This document shows, one piece after another, positions 52,215 through 60,410 of a DNA stretch of 64,000 nucleotides. A program made the translations under genes and the position numbers. The notes below the pieces were generated by a model. It searched no databases. It was given only the letters and a program-made list of their open reading frames with translations, and was not told the origin of the DNA. The stretch lies in the NCBI RefSeq assembly GCF_900101845.1, contig NZ_FNAM01000005.1, positions 1 to 64,000 of the forward strand. Direction: 5' to 3'. The DNA comes from Sporomusa acidovorans (GTDB lineage: Bacteria > Bacillota > Negativicutes > Sporomusales > Sporomusaceae). Every line of letters begins with the position of its first letter. Within the stretch, counting starts at the first letter, position 1.

Positions 52215-53765
52215 ATGGGAGAACAAAAAAATATTGATAATACATCGGTCGTAGTTCTTGGCGGCGAAATGAGCATGGAAGATTTAGTGGCCGTTGCCCG
52301 CTTTGGCGCCAAGGTCGAATTTGCCGATGAATATTGCCAGCGGGTAAAGAAATCACGGGCTTTAGTGGAAAAATGGGTCGGTGAGGAACGGGTCATGTAT
52401 GGCATCACCACCGGGTTTGGTGCCATGTGTACCCAGGTAATATCGCCGGCAGAAACGACTCAGTTGCAACGAAATATTGTGTTGTCGCATGCTACTTCGG
52501 TAGGGCAGCCCTTAGCCATCGAAGAAGTACGGGCAACCATGTTTATGGTATTGCAGAACGTGGGGCAGGGATTTTGCGGCGCCCGGCTGGAGACCGTCGA
52601 ACTGTATCGACAGTTTCTTAATCGCGGCCTTACGCCGTTTGCGCCCCGGGAGGGATCGGTGGGGTACCTCAGCCCGGAGGCGCATATGGCATTAGTGTTA
52701 ATCGGTGAAGGGCAGGCTTATGTGGGGCAGGAACTTTTGCCTGCCCAGGAAGCGCTGCGGCGGGTTGGCCTTGCGCCAACCGAACTATCTGCCAAGGAAG
52801 GTTTAATTCTGGTTTCCGGGACGACCAGTGTTACGGCCTTGGGTGCGCTAGCCCTATACGATATGTTGAATGCGGCAAAGTGCGCCGATATTATCGGGTC
52901 GATGACACTGGAGATCTTAAAAGGGACTACGCGGGCATTTGACGAACGGTTGATGAGTGTCCGGCCCCATGCGGAGCAACGCGACACAGCCGCTAATGTA
53001 CGAAATATATTAAAAGATTCGGAAATCGCGGCGCATTTTTGCAATTACCGTCTGCAGGATGCCATGTCCATCCGCTGTATCCCGCAGCTTCACGGCGCGG
53101 CCAAGAAAACACTGAACGATGCGCTAAAAACGATAGAGACCGAAATAAACTCCTGCTGTGACAACCCGGTCATCTGGCCGGAAGGAGAAGATGGCGAGGC
53201 CATTTCCGGCTGTAACGCCGATTCTTCCTATGTGGGAATTGAGCTGGATTCGGCGTGTATTGCCGCCACCATGCTGGCCAAGATGTCGGAGCGCAGGAAC
53301 AACCGGCTGGTAGACGGTAACCTGTCCGGCTATCCTGCCTTTTTGATAAAAAATCCCGGACTTAATTCGGGGTTAATGGTACCGCAGTATACGCAGGCCG
53401 GTTTGCTTAATGACATGAAGATATTATCCCATCCGGCGACAATTGACGGTATTCCCACCTGTGGAAACCAGGAAGATTATGTTGCCATGGGTTACAATGC
53501 TGTAAAAAAGGCCAGACAAATCGTCGAAAACCTTGAGTTTATCCTGGCGATTGAGTTATTGTCCGTCTATCAGGCGCATCAATTCCTGGAACTTGATAAG
53601 GCACCGGCCACGCCTACCCAGGCTGTGCTCAAGGAAATTGCCGTAACTGTGCCGGTTATGCAGGAAGATATTTTTTTGTATCCTCACATCAATACCATCA
53701 AAGCTTTACTTCATCAGCAAAAAATAGTTAAATTGGTGGAAGCCAAAACGGGCAAATTATTATAA
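52215..53765 (+). CDS. Histidase/PAL-family protein lacking the MIO tripeptide (HutH3)
   Basis: A 516-residue histidase-fold protein. The segment starting at Gly147 reads GSVG-YLSPEAH, an exact three-residue deletion of Ala-Ser-Gly relative to GSVG-ASG-DLAPLSH in HutH1. Further changes are VSGTTS for INGTQ (active-site Asn to Ser), QDAMSIRC (Tyr to Met) and GCNADSS for GGNFHG. YGITTGFG, SHATSVG and NQEDYVAMG are kept, so the fold and part of the pocket are intact. AGGAGG precedes the ATG. It is distinct from HutH2, so the operon encodes two different MIO-less paralogues that could form a mixed tetramer. Confidence 0.85.
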   Translation: MGEQKNIDNTSVVVLGGEMSMEDLVAVARFGAKVEFADEYCQRVKKSRALVEKWVGEERVMYGITTGFGAMCTQVISPAETTQLQRNIVLSHATSVGQPLAIEEVRATMFMVLQNVGQGFCGARLETVELYRQFLNRGLTPFAPREGSVGYLSPEAHMALVLIGEGQAYVGQELLPAQEALRRVGLAPTELSAKEGLILVSGTTSVTALGALALYDMLNAAKCADIIGSMTLEILKGTTRAFDERLMSVRPHAEQRDTAANVRNILKDSEIAAHFCNYRLQDAMSIRCIPQLHGAAKKTLNDALKTIETEINSCCDNPVIWPEGEDGEAISGCNADSSYVGIELDSACIAATMLAKMSERRNNRLVDGNLSGYPAFLIKNPGLNSGLMVPQYTQAGLLNDMKILSHPATIDGIPTCGNQEDYVAMGYNAVKKARQIVENLEFILAIELLSVYQAHQFLELDKAPATPTQAVLKEIAVTVPVMQEDIFLYPHINTIKALLHQQKIVKLVEAKTGKLL

Positions 53766-53909
53766 AATCTGTTGGTCAATAATAATGCTTGTTTACGTTC
53801 TAGTTATCTAATACGGTATGTGACGGTTTTGACGTTTCGTTGACGCGAAGCATGCTATAGTAGCATTAAAGTTGATCACTATTGATAAATCATGTTTGGA
53901 GGGATCGGT
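53766..53909. promoter_or_regulatory. Intergenic region before hutU with small dyad
   Basis: About 145 bases with no terminator. TTGACG repeats (about 53838 and 53849) and tatagt suggest a possible promoter, but spacings are not ideal. atgcta-tag-tagcat (about 53861) is a small dyad that could bind a regulator. GGAGGG at 53898 is the hutU ribosome-binding site. Confidence 0.4.
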
Positions 53910-55943
53910 GTGTCTGTAAGTAATAGCGGAATTAGTAATGCCATGCAAATTAAACTGGATAACGTACTGCCGGCAAAAACGGTGTTTACAGAAGGGATTC
54001 GTCGTGCGCCCAACAGAGGTTTTCGTTTAACCAAGGAACAGACCAAAGTTGCCTTGAAAAACGCCCTGCGTTATGTCCCGGAAGAACTGCATGCAGAGTT
54101 GGCGCCGGAATTTATGGAAGAACTGCGTACACGCGGCAGAATTTACGCCTACCGGTATATGCCTAAAGAAAAAATTTACGGAAAATCGATTGACGCCTAT
54201 AAAGGCAATTGTATCGAAGGCAAAGCTTTTCAAGTCATGATTGACAATAACTTAGACCCGGCTGTTGCGCTTTATCCGTATGAACTTGTTACCTACGGCG
54301 AAACCGGCAGCGTCTGCCAAAACTGGCTGCAGTACCGGTTAATCAAAAAATATCTCGAGGTTTTGACCGATCATCAGACTTTGGTTGTGGAATCAGGCCA
54401 TCCTCTGGGATTGTTTCCGTCCCGTCCGGAAGCACCCCGTGTCATTATTACCAATGCTCTGATGGTGGGCATGTTTGACAACCAGGAGGACTGGGAAATT
54501 GCTGAACAAATGGGGGTAGCGAATTATGGTCAAATGACGGCCGGCGGCTGGATGTACATCGGGCCGCAAGGTATTGTTCACGGCACCTTCAATACGCTTC
54601 TTAATGCGGGCCGCCAGCGGCTGGGCATTCCGGCTGACGGGGATCTGCGCGGACATTTGTTTATTTCCTCCGGTCTGGGCGGCATGAGCGGCGCTCAACC
54701 AAAAGCTATTGAAATAGCCGGTGGTGTGGGGATTATTGCCGAAGTAGATTATTCCCGGATTCAAACCCGTTATGACCAGGGCTGGGTCAGCAAGGTTTCG
54801 GACAACTTGGATGAAGTGTTCAAGATTGCGGAAGAATATCAGGCCAAAAAAGAAACGATTTCGATCGCCTATCATGGCAACATTGTTGATTTGCTGGAAT
54901 ATGCGGTGAAAAACAATAAACATATTCCCCTGCTGTCTGACCAGACTTCCTGCCATGCTGCTTATGACGGCGGCTATTGCCCGCAGGGCCTGACCTTTGA
55001 AGAGCGGACCAAATTATTGGCAACCGACCGGGATAAATTCCATGAGTTGGTCAACAAGAGCTTACGGCGCCATTTTGAACTGATTAAAATTTTGTCAGAA
55101 CGGGGAACCTATTTCTTTGATTACGGCAATTCTTTCCTGAAAGCCATATACGATGCCGGGGTTAAAGAAATTGCCAAAAACGGGCACGACGAACGCGACG
55201 GCTTTATCTTCCCATCCTATGTAGAAGATATCATGGGACCGGAGTTGTTTGACTATGGCTATGGTCCGTTCCGCTGGGTCTGCCTGAGCGGCAAGCCGGA
55301 AGATTTGCATAAGACCGATAAAGCGGCGATGGAATGTATTGATCCGAACCGGCGCGGCCAGGACCGTGACAATTATATCTGGATTCGTGATGCCGAACAC
55401 AATAAAATGGTCGTCGGCACACAAGCCAGAATTTTATATCAGGATGCGGAAGGACGTCTAAGAATTGCGTTGAAATTTAATGATATGGTGCGTAAGCAGG
55501 AAATTGGGCCTGTCATGCTGGGACGCGACCATCATGATGTCAGCGGCACTGATTCACCGTTCCGGGAAACAGCCAATATTAAAGACGGCAGTAATGTAAT
55601 GGCTGATATGGCCGTACAGTGCTTTGCCGGTAATGCTGCCCGGGGAATGAGCCTGGTTGCCCTGCATAACGGCGGCGGCGTCGGCATCGGCAAATCCATC
55701 AATGGCGGCTTTGGTATGGTGCTGGACGGCAGTGACCGGGTTGACGGAATTTTACGCCAGGCGATGTTATGGGATGTTATTGGCGGTGTAGCCCGTCGGG
55801 CCTGGGCCAGAAACGAACATTCCATTGAGACCATTGCCGAGTTTAATCAGAAATATGCGGGTAAAGGCCATGCGACATTACCTTATATTCCGGCGGAAAG
55901 CCTGATTGACAGTGTGGTTGACAAAGTATTTGCCGGAAAATAG
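53910..55943 (+). CDS. hutU: Urocanate hydratase
   Basis: A 677-residue urocanase that converts urocanate to imidazolonepropionate using tightly bound NAD as an electrophile. Conserved family segments include VVESGHPLGLFPS, TAGGWMYIGPQGIVHGT, GLGGMSGAQPKA and the C-terminal RDHHDVSGTDSP..ET region. It is of the long form; Bacillus and Pseudomonas enzymes are about 550 residues. GTG 53910 is preferred over the in-frame ATG 53892, since GGAGGG lies between them. Confidence 0.93.
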   Translation: MSVSNSGISNAMQIKLDNVLPAKTVFTEGIRRAPNRGFRLTKEQTKVALKNALRYVPEELHAELAPEFMEELRTRGRIYAYRYMPKEKIYGKSIDAYKGNCIEGKAFQVMIDNNLDPAVALYPYELVTYGETGSVCQNWLQYRLIKKYLEVLTDHQTLVVESGHPLGLFPSRPEAPRVIITNALMVGMFDNQEDWEIAEQMGVANYGQMTAGGWMYIGPQGIVHGTFNTLLNAGRQRLGIPADGDLRGHLFISSGLGGMSGAQPKAIEIAGGVGIIAEVDYSRIQTRYDQGWVSKVSDNLDEVFKIAEEYQAKKETISIAYHGNIVDLLEYAVKNNKHIPLLSDQTSCHAAYDGGYCPQGLTFEERTKLLATDRDKFHELVNKSLRRHFELIKILSERGTYFFDYGNSFLKAIYDAGVKEIAKNGHDERDGFIFPSYVEDIMGPELFDYGYGPFRWVCLSGKPEDLHKTDKAAMECIDPNRRGQDRDNYIWIRDAEHNKMVVGTQARILYQDAEGRLRIALKFNDMVRKQEIGPVMLGRDHHDVSGTDSPFRETANIKDGSNVMADMAVQCFAGNAARGMSLVALHNGGGVGIGKSINGGFGMVLDGSDRVDGILRQAMLWDVIGGVARRAWARNEHSIETIAEFNQKYAGKGHATLPYIPAESLIDSVVDKVFAGK

Positions 55944-55990
55944 TAACAGGTAAATCTTTGTTGGATACTTTAGCAGGAAGGAACGGAAAG

Positions 55991-57271
55991 ATGACAGGGA
56001 AAAAATTGCTGATTAAACATGCAGCTGAATTAATTACCTGCGCCGGCGCTGCCCCCAAAAAGGGGGCGGCAATGGCGGATATTGGTATTATTTCGGACGG
56101 TGCCTTAGTGGCTGAGGCGGGGAAAATTGTCTGGGTAGGACCTACCGACGACTTGCCGCCCGATAGTGAGGAACAGTGTGAAGTGATTGATGCTACCGGG
56201 CAGTGTGTCATGCCCGGATTTGTTGATTCTCACACCCATATGGTATTTGGCGGTTACCGGCCGGAGGAATTTTTCTGGCGGCTGGCAGGGACTCCTTATC
56301 TGGAAATTCTGGAGCGCGGCGGCGGTATACTGAACACGGTTCAGGCGACCCGGTCGGCCAGCTTGGCGGAATTAAAAGACCTGGCCGCCCGGCGGCTGGA
56401 AAATATGCTGGCCATGGGTGTGACGACCGTTGAGGGGAAAAGCGGTTACGGCTTGGACCTGGACACCGAACTGCGGCAACTGGCTGTTATGGATGAACTC
56501 AACCGGGAACAGCCGGTGGAAATTGTGCCGACCTTTTTGGGGGCGCATGCCGTACCGCCCGATTATAAAGGACGTACTGACGACTATGTCGACTATATGA
56601 TTAAAGAAGTATTACCCGCGGTCGTCCGGCAGGGAGTAGCCGAATTTTGTGACGTATTTTGCGAACAGGGAGTATTTTCGCTGGCCCAGTCCAGGCGTCT
56701 GCTGGCAGCGGCCAAAAACATGGGCCTACAGGCCAAACTGCATGCGGATGAGATTGTCTCGCTGGGGGGAGCCGAACTGGCTGCCGAACTGAATGCCTGC
56801 TCGGCCGATCATCTGCTGCAGGCCTCTGATGCCGGAATTGCTGCGTTAAGCCAAGTGCGCACCGTAGCGACGGTATTGCCCATGACGGCTTTTTGCCTGC
56901 GTGAATCCTATGCCCGTGCCCGGGTCATGATTGACCAAGGCGCAGCCGTGGCTCTGGCGACAGATTACAATCCCGGCAGTTGTTTCAGCCATTCGATGCC
57001 GCTGGTTGCGGCGCTGGCTGCTATTCAGCTTAACATGAAACCGGCCGAAATCGTGACAGCGCTGACCATTAACGGTGCGGCCGCCGTAAACCGGGCGGAC
57101 AGAATTGGCAGCCTGGAGATTGGCAAGCAGGCCGATGTGGTGATTTTGGGGTATCCGTCCCATCTGTATTTGGTGTATCATGCCGGTATGAATATTGTGG
57201 ACAAAGTAATCAAACACGGCCGGCTTATTTGGAATAAGTCCGGCAGAAAGCAGCATGGAAAGGAGCAATAA
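55991..57271 (+). CDS. hutI: Imidazolonepropionase
   Basis: A 426-residue amidohydrolase that opens the imidazolone ring to N-formimino-L-glutamate. The metal ligands are visible as HTHMVFGG, the later KLHADEI and ATDYNPGSC. The start at 55991 (MTGKKLLIKHA) follows GGAACGGA; a longer frame from 55958 has no better site. It ends three bases before the next gene. Confidence 0.93.
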   Translation: MTGKKLLIKHAAELITCAGAAPKKGAAMADIGIISDGALVAEAGKIVWVGPTDDLPPDSEEQCEVIDATGQCVMPGFVDSHTHMVFGGYRPEEFFWRLAGTPYLEILERGGGILNTVQATRSASLAELKDLAARRLENMLAMGVTTVEGKSGYGLDLDTELRQLAVMDELNREQPVEIVPTFLGAHAVPPDYKGRTDDYVDYMIKEVLPAVVRQGVAEFCDVFCEQGVFSLAQSRRLLAAAKNMGLQAKLHADEIVSLGGAELAAELNACSADHLLQASDAGIAALSQVRTVATVLPMTAFCLRESYARARVMIDQGAAVALATDYNPGSCFSHSMPLVAALAAIQLNMKPAEIVTALTINGAAAVNRADRIGSLEIGKQADVVILGYPSHLYLVYHAGMNIVDKVIKHGRLIWNKSGRKQHGKEQ

Positions 57272-57273
57272 TT

Positions 57274-58164
57274 GTGGGAAAACTTGTTGAATGCGTACCT
57301 AATTTTAGTGAGGGCCGGCGGCCGGAGGTCGTTGCGGCAATTGCCAATGAAGTAAAAAATGTACCAGGCGTTACTTTACTTAATGTCAATTCTGATGCCA
57401 GCCATAACCGGACGGTCGTTACCTTTGTCGGTGAGCCGGAGGCGGCTAAAAAGGCTGCCTTTAATGCTTGCGCCAAAGCGGCCGAACTTATCGATATGGA
57501 ACAGCACCAGGGCGAACATCCCCGCATTGGGGCTACGGACGTCATTCCGTTCATTCCTGTAAGTGATATTACGATGGAAGAATGCGTTGAACTTGCCAAT
57601 GAACTGGGGCAGGAAATCGGCGAAAAGCTGAATATTCCTGTTTATATGTACGAAGCGGCCGCCAAAACACCGGCACGGGTAAAACTGCCTGATGTCCGCA
57701 AAGGGGAATATGAAGGGTTAAAAACAGCGATTGCCACTCCCGAGCGCAAGCCTGACTACGGCCCGGCCCGCATGCACCCTAAGGCCGGGGCGACCGTTGT
57801 GGGCGCAAGACAATTTTTAATCGCTTATAATATCAATTTGAGCACCAGTGACGTCAGCATCGCCAAGAAAATTGCCACCAGCATCCGCGAAGCCAAAGGC
57901 GGTTATAAATACTGCCGGGCGATGGGCGTGATGATTGAAGAACGGAATATGGCGCAGGTTACGATCAATATGGTGGATTACACCGGCACGCCGCTGCACC
58001 GGGTATTTGAGACGGTTAAATCAGAAGCCGCGCGTTATGGCGTGAACGTGATCGGCAGCGAAATTGTCGGCATGGTGCCGCTGCAGGCGCTGATTGACAC
58101 GGCTGATTTCTATCTGCGGCTGGAAGGGTTTGAGCGTAAGCAGGTTTTAGAAGAGAACCTCTAA
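57274..58164 (+). CDS. Glutamate formimidoyltransferase
   Basis: A 296-residue formiminotransferase domain (FTCD N-terminal half as a separate protein). It starts GKLVECVPNFSEGRR and contains the catalytic histidine segment HQGEHPRIGATDVIPF. It transfers the formimino group from formiminoglutamate to tetrahydrofolate. The GTG start follows AAAGGAG two bases after the hutI stop. In mammals this domain is fused to the cyclodeaminase, which here is the next gene. Confidence 0.93.
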   Translation: MGKLVECVPNFSEGRRPEVVAAIANEVKNVPGVTLLNVNSDASHNRTVVTFVGEPEAAKKAAFNACAKAAELIDMEQHQGEHPRIGATDVIPFIPVSDITMEECVELANELGQEIGEKLNIPVYMYEAAAKTPARVKLPDVRKGEYEGLKTAIATPERKPDYGPARMHPKAGATVVGARQFLIAYNINLSTSDVSIAKKIATSIREAKGGYKYCRAMGVMIEERNMAQVTINMVDYTGTPLHRVFETVKSEAARYGVNVIGSEIVGMVPLQALIDTADFYLRLEGFERKQVLEENL

Positions 58165-58185
58165 TTAAGTAAAGGGGCGGATGGC

Positions 58186-58812
58186 ATGTTAATGGACATG
58201 AAAGTTACTGATTTTCTCGCTGAACTGGGCTCAAGCTCGCCGGCGCCGGGCGGCGGCAGCATTTCGGCTTTGGCCGGAGCACTGGGCGGTGCGCTGGCGG
58301 CCATGGTTTGCCGCTTGACGGTAGGCAACGACAAATATGCTGAAGTGCAAAGTGAAGTGGCAGCGATTCGGGACCAGGCTGATCAGATCGTTAAAGAACT
58401 GGCCGGTTGTGTTGACGCCGATACCGAGGCGTTTAACCAGGTCATGGCAGCCTACAAGCTCCCGAAAGCAACAGAGAGTGACAAGGCTGAACGCAGCAAA
58501 GCCATTCAACAGGCCATGCGGCATGCTACCGAATTGCCGCTGGGGGTTGCCACAAGCTGCCTCAAGATACTGTCGATGGCGGTACGGGCATTAGCCATTG
58601 GCAACAGCAATGCAGCCAGTGATGCGGCGGTTGCCGGCCTCATGGCCCATGCCGGTCTGCACGGGGCGCTCTATAATGTTAAAATAAATTTAAGCAGCAT
58701 CAAAGATCAGGATATCCAAAAAGATATTCAGGCAAAAGTAGCGGCGCTTGTAAAAGAAGACGAAGGCCTTCATAAACAGCTGCTGGAAATTGCCGGCAAG
58801 GTTATTGGTTAA
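58186..58812 (+). CDS. fchA: Formimidoyltetrahydrofolate cyclodeaminase
   Basis: A 208-residue all-helical cyclodeaminase. SSSPAPGGGSISALAGALGGALAAMV (first half SSSPAPGGGSISALAG) is the family signature, and SNAASDAAVAGLMA is also conserved. It converts 5-formimino-THF to 5,10-methenyl-THF plus ammonia. Together with the preceding enzyme it sends the histidine C2 carbon into the folate pool, which an acetogen or other anaerobe could use in one-carbon metabolism. Confidence 0.93.
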   Translation: MLMDMKVTDFLAELGSSSPAPGGGSISALAGALGGALAAMVCRLTVGNDKYAEVQSEVAAIRDQADQIVKELAGCVDADTEAFNQVMAAYKLPKATESDKAERSKAIQQAMRHATELPLGVATSCLKILSMAVRALAIGNSNAASDAAVAGLMAHAGLHGALYNVKINLSSIKDQDIQKDIQAKVAALVKEDEGLHKQLLEIAGKVIG

Positions 58813-58996
58813 TAGAATTCATTTATTATAGGGAAGCCAATCAAGATTACTTCTGTCAGGGTGTTAGTATATGGCGGTTGATCTAGCTATTACTATGCCC
58901 TGCCGGAAAATCTTTATTGGATACTATAGAGAGGGACTGAGCTCATGATGAGTATCAGTTCTTTGTCGTATAATCGGAAAAAGGGTTTGGTGTACA

Positions 58997-60019
58997 ATGT
59001 TAAACAATCGATATGTGCCGGCCGATATGAGTGTGTGGCGGGGACGAATTGACAGCGAAGATAACTATGATGCCTTTCGTTGGCATCAGTGGATACGCGC
59101 CATAAATCTAAATAGTCCGGACAGGCTGCCTGTTGCGGGAAAGCTTGGTTTTGTCCTGTTGGGTTTCTGTTGCGATGAAGGAATCAGGCGTAATTACGGC
59201 CGGACCGGGGCGGCTAAAGGGCCTGATGCGATCAGGCGGGAGCTGGCCAATCTTCCCTGCAATTTTTCTCAGGAGGTTCTGTTGTTTGACGGGGGAAATA
59301 TCCTCTGCCCCGATGAGGATCTGGAAGCAAGCCAGGCGGCGCTTGCCAATGCGGTAGCAAGGGTTCGTGAACTGGGGCTTTTTTCATTGGTCCTGGGTGG
59401 CGGGCATGAACTTGCTCTGGGGCATTACCGGGGGCACCGTAAGTATCTGGCTGACAGCAAACAACTCCCGGAGATCGGTATTGTTAACTTTGATGCTCAC
59501 TTTGATATCAGGCCTTTTGCCCATGGCAGCAGTTCAGGAACTATGTTTAGACAGATTGCGCAGGAAACCATTGCTGCCGGCCAAAAATTTCACTATTTAT
59601 GCATGGGTATTCAGCGCTACAGCAATACGCTGGAATTGTTTAAGACGGCCGCGCGCTATGGCGTTGTCTATATACCGGCAGAAGAAATTAATGTTAAAGG
59701 CGACTGGAATGTCATTGAAAAACTGGATGAGTTCATGAAAGCAACAAAAAACATTTATATTACCGTATGTGCAGATGTTTTTTCCACCGCCTTTGCCCCC
59801 GGCGTCAGCGCGGCCCAACCGCTGGGACTTAATCCGGAAGACGTATTAAAATACCTCAAGCATATCCTGCGTTCAGAAAAAGTTATCGGTTTTGATATTG
59901 CTGAAGTATCGCCAAGATTTGACCAGGACAGCACAACCGCCAGCCTGGCGAAAGTTTTGATTTTTTCTGTGGTTAACACGCTTTGCAAACTACAGGGACT
60001 TGACCGCCGGTTATTTTGA
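58997..60019 (+). CDS. hutG: Formimidoylglutamase (arginase/ureohydrolase family)
   Basis: A 340-residue ureohydrolase. Mn-binding motifs GGGHELALGH and NFDAHFDIRP are present. The third motif reads TVCADVFSTAFAPGVSA, where many relatives have D-x-D; the first Asp appears as Cys, which occurs in some hutG branches but was not checked. It hydrolyses formiminoglutamate to glutamate and formamide, an alternative to the transferase route encoded just upstream. A 184-base gap precedes it, with TTGGATACTATAG but no terminator, so it may have its own weak promoter. Confidence 0.85.
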   Translation: MLNNRYVPADMSVWRGRIDSEDNYDAFRWHQWIRAINLNSPDRLPVAGKLGFVLLGFCCDEGIRRNYGRTGAAKGPDAIRRELANLPCNFSQEVLLFDGGNILCPDEDLEASQAALANAVARVRELGLFSLVLGGGHELALGHYRGHRKYLADSKQLPEIGIVNFDAHFDIRPFAHGSSSGTMFRQIAQETIAAGQKFHYLCMGIQRYSNTLELFKTAARYGVVYIPAEEINVKGDWNVIEKLDEFMKATKNIYITVCADVFSTAFAPGVSAAQPLGLNPEDVLKYLKHILRSEKVIGFDIAEVSPRFDQDSTTASLAKVLIFSVVNTLCKLQGLDRRLF

Positions 60020-60055
60020 CAGTGTCATTTACTTGGTAAAAACTTAGTCATCCAA

Positions 60056-60355
60056 ATGGAGGATACCATAGTTTATGCCATAAACGCTGCCCGGCAGGCT
60101 GCCCTGGTCAGTATTATTGCCACAAGTGGTTCCACGCCGCGCAAAGCCGGGGCGATGATGCTGGTTTATCCGGATGGCCGTGTTATTGGCACGATTGGCG
60201 GCGGCTGTGCGGAAGCCGAGGCCAGGTTGACGGCGCTGGATGGAGGACGATCATTTCTCTATAAACTCTTTATGTCCGGGGAAACGGCGGCAAATGAAGG
60301 TATGGTCTGTGGCGCATGGAAATCTTTATTCAGGTTGTGTAGTACCGTTAGATAA
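60056..60355 (+). pseudogene. XdhC/CoxI-like N-terminal domain protein, frameshifted at 3' end
   Basis: The 99-codon frame encodes the N-terminal XdhC/CoxI domain (STPRKAGAMMLVYPDGRVIG, TIGGGCAEAEA). After MVCG the family normally continues GGxMEIFI..V. Here the main frame reads GAWKSLFRL, while an alternative frame reads MEIFIQVV then TAG. A loss of about four bases therefore shifted the last dozen codons. Single-domain XdhC proteins of about 105 residues exist, so the protein may be nearly full length and possibly still folded. XdhC proteins mature molybdenum hydroxylases; none is encoded nearby. Confidence 0.7.
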
Positions 60356-60402
60356 AAAGCCCAAGGGCTGATCTCAAAAAGAGTATCAGTCCTTGGGCTT
60401 TT
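60354..60402. terminator. Bidirectional terminator
   Basis: aaaaagcccaagg-g-ctgat and atcag-t-ccttgggcttttt pair almost perfectly. It separates the hut unit from the convergent sigma-54 activator. Confidence 0.92.
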
Positions 60403-60410
60403 TAGATAGC

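Noticed and set aside
58871..58948. 25-codon ORF between fchA and hutG
   Set aside because: No ribosome-binding site and no recognisable product.
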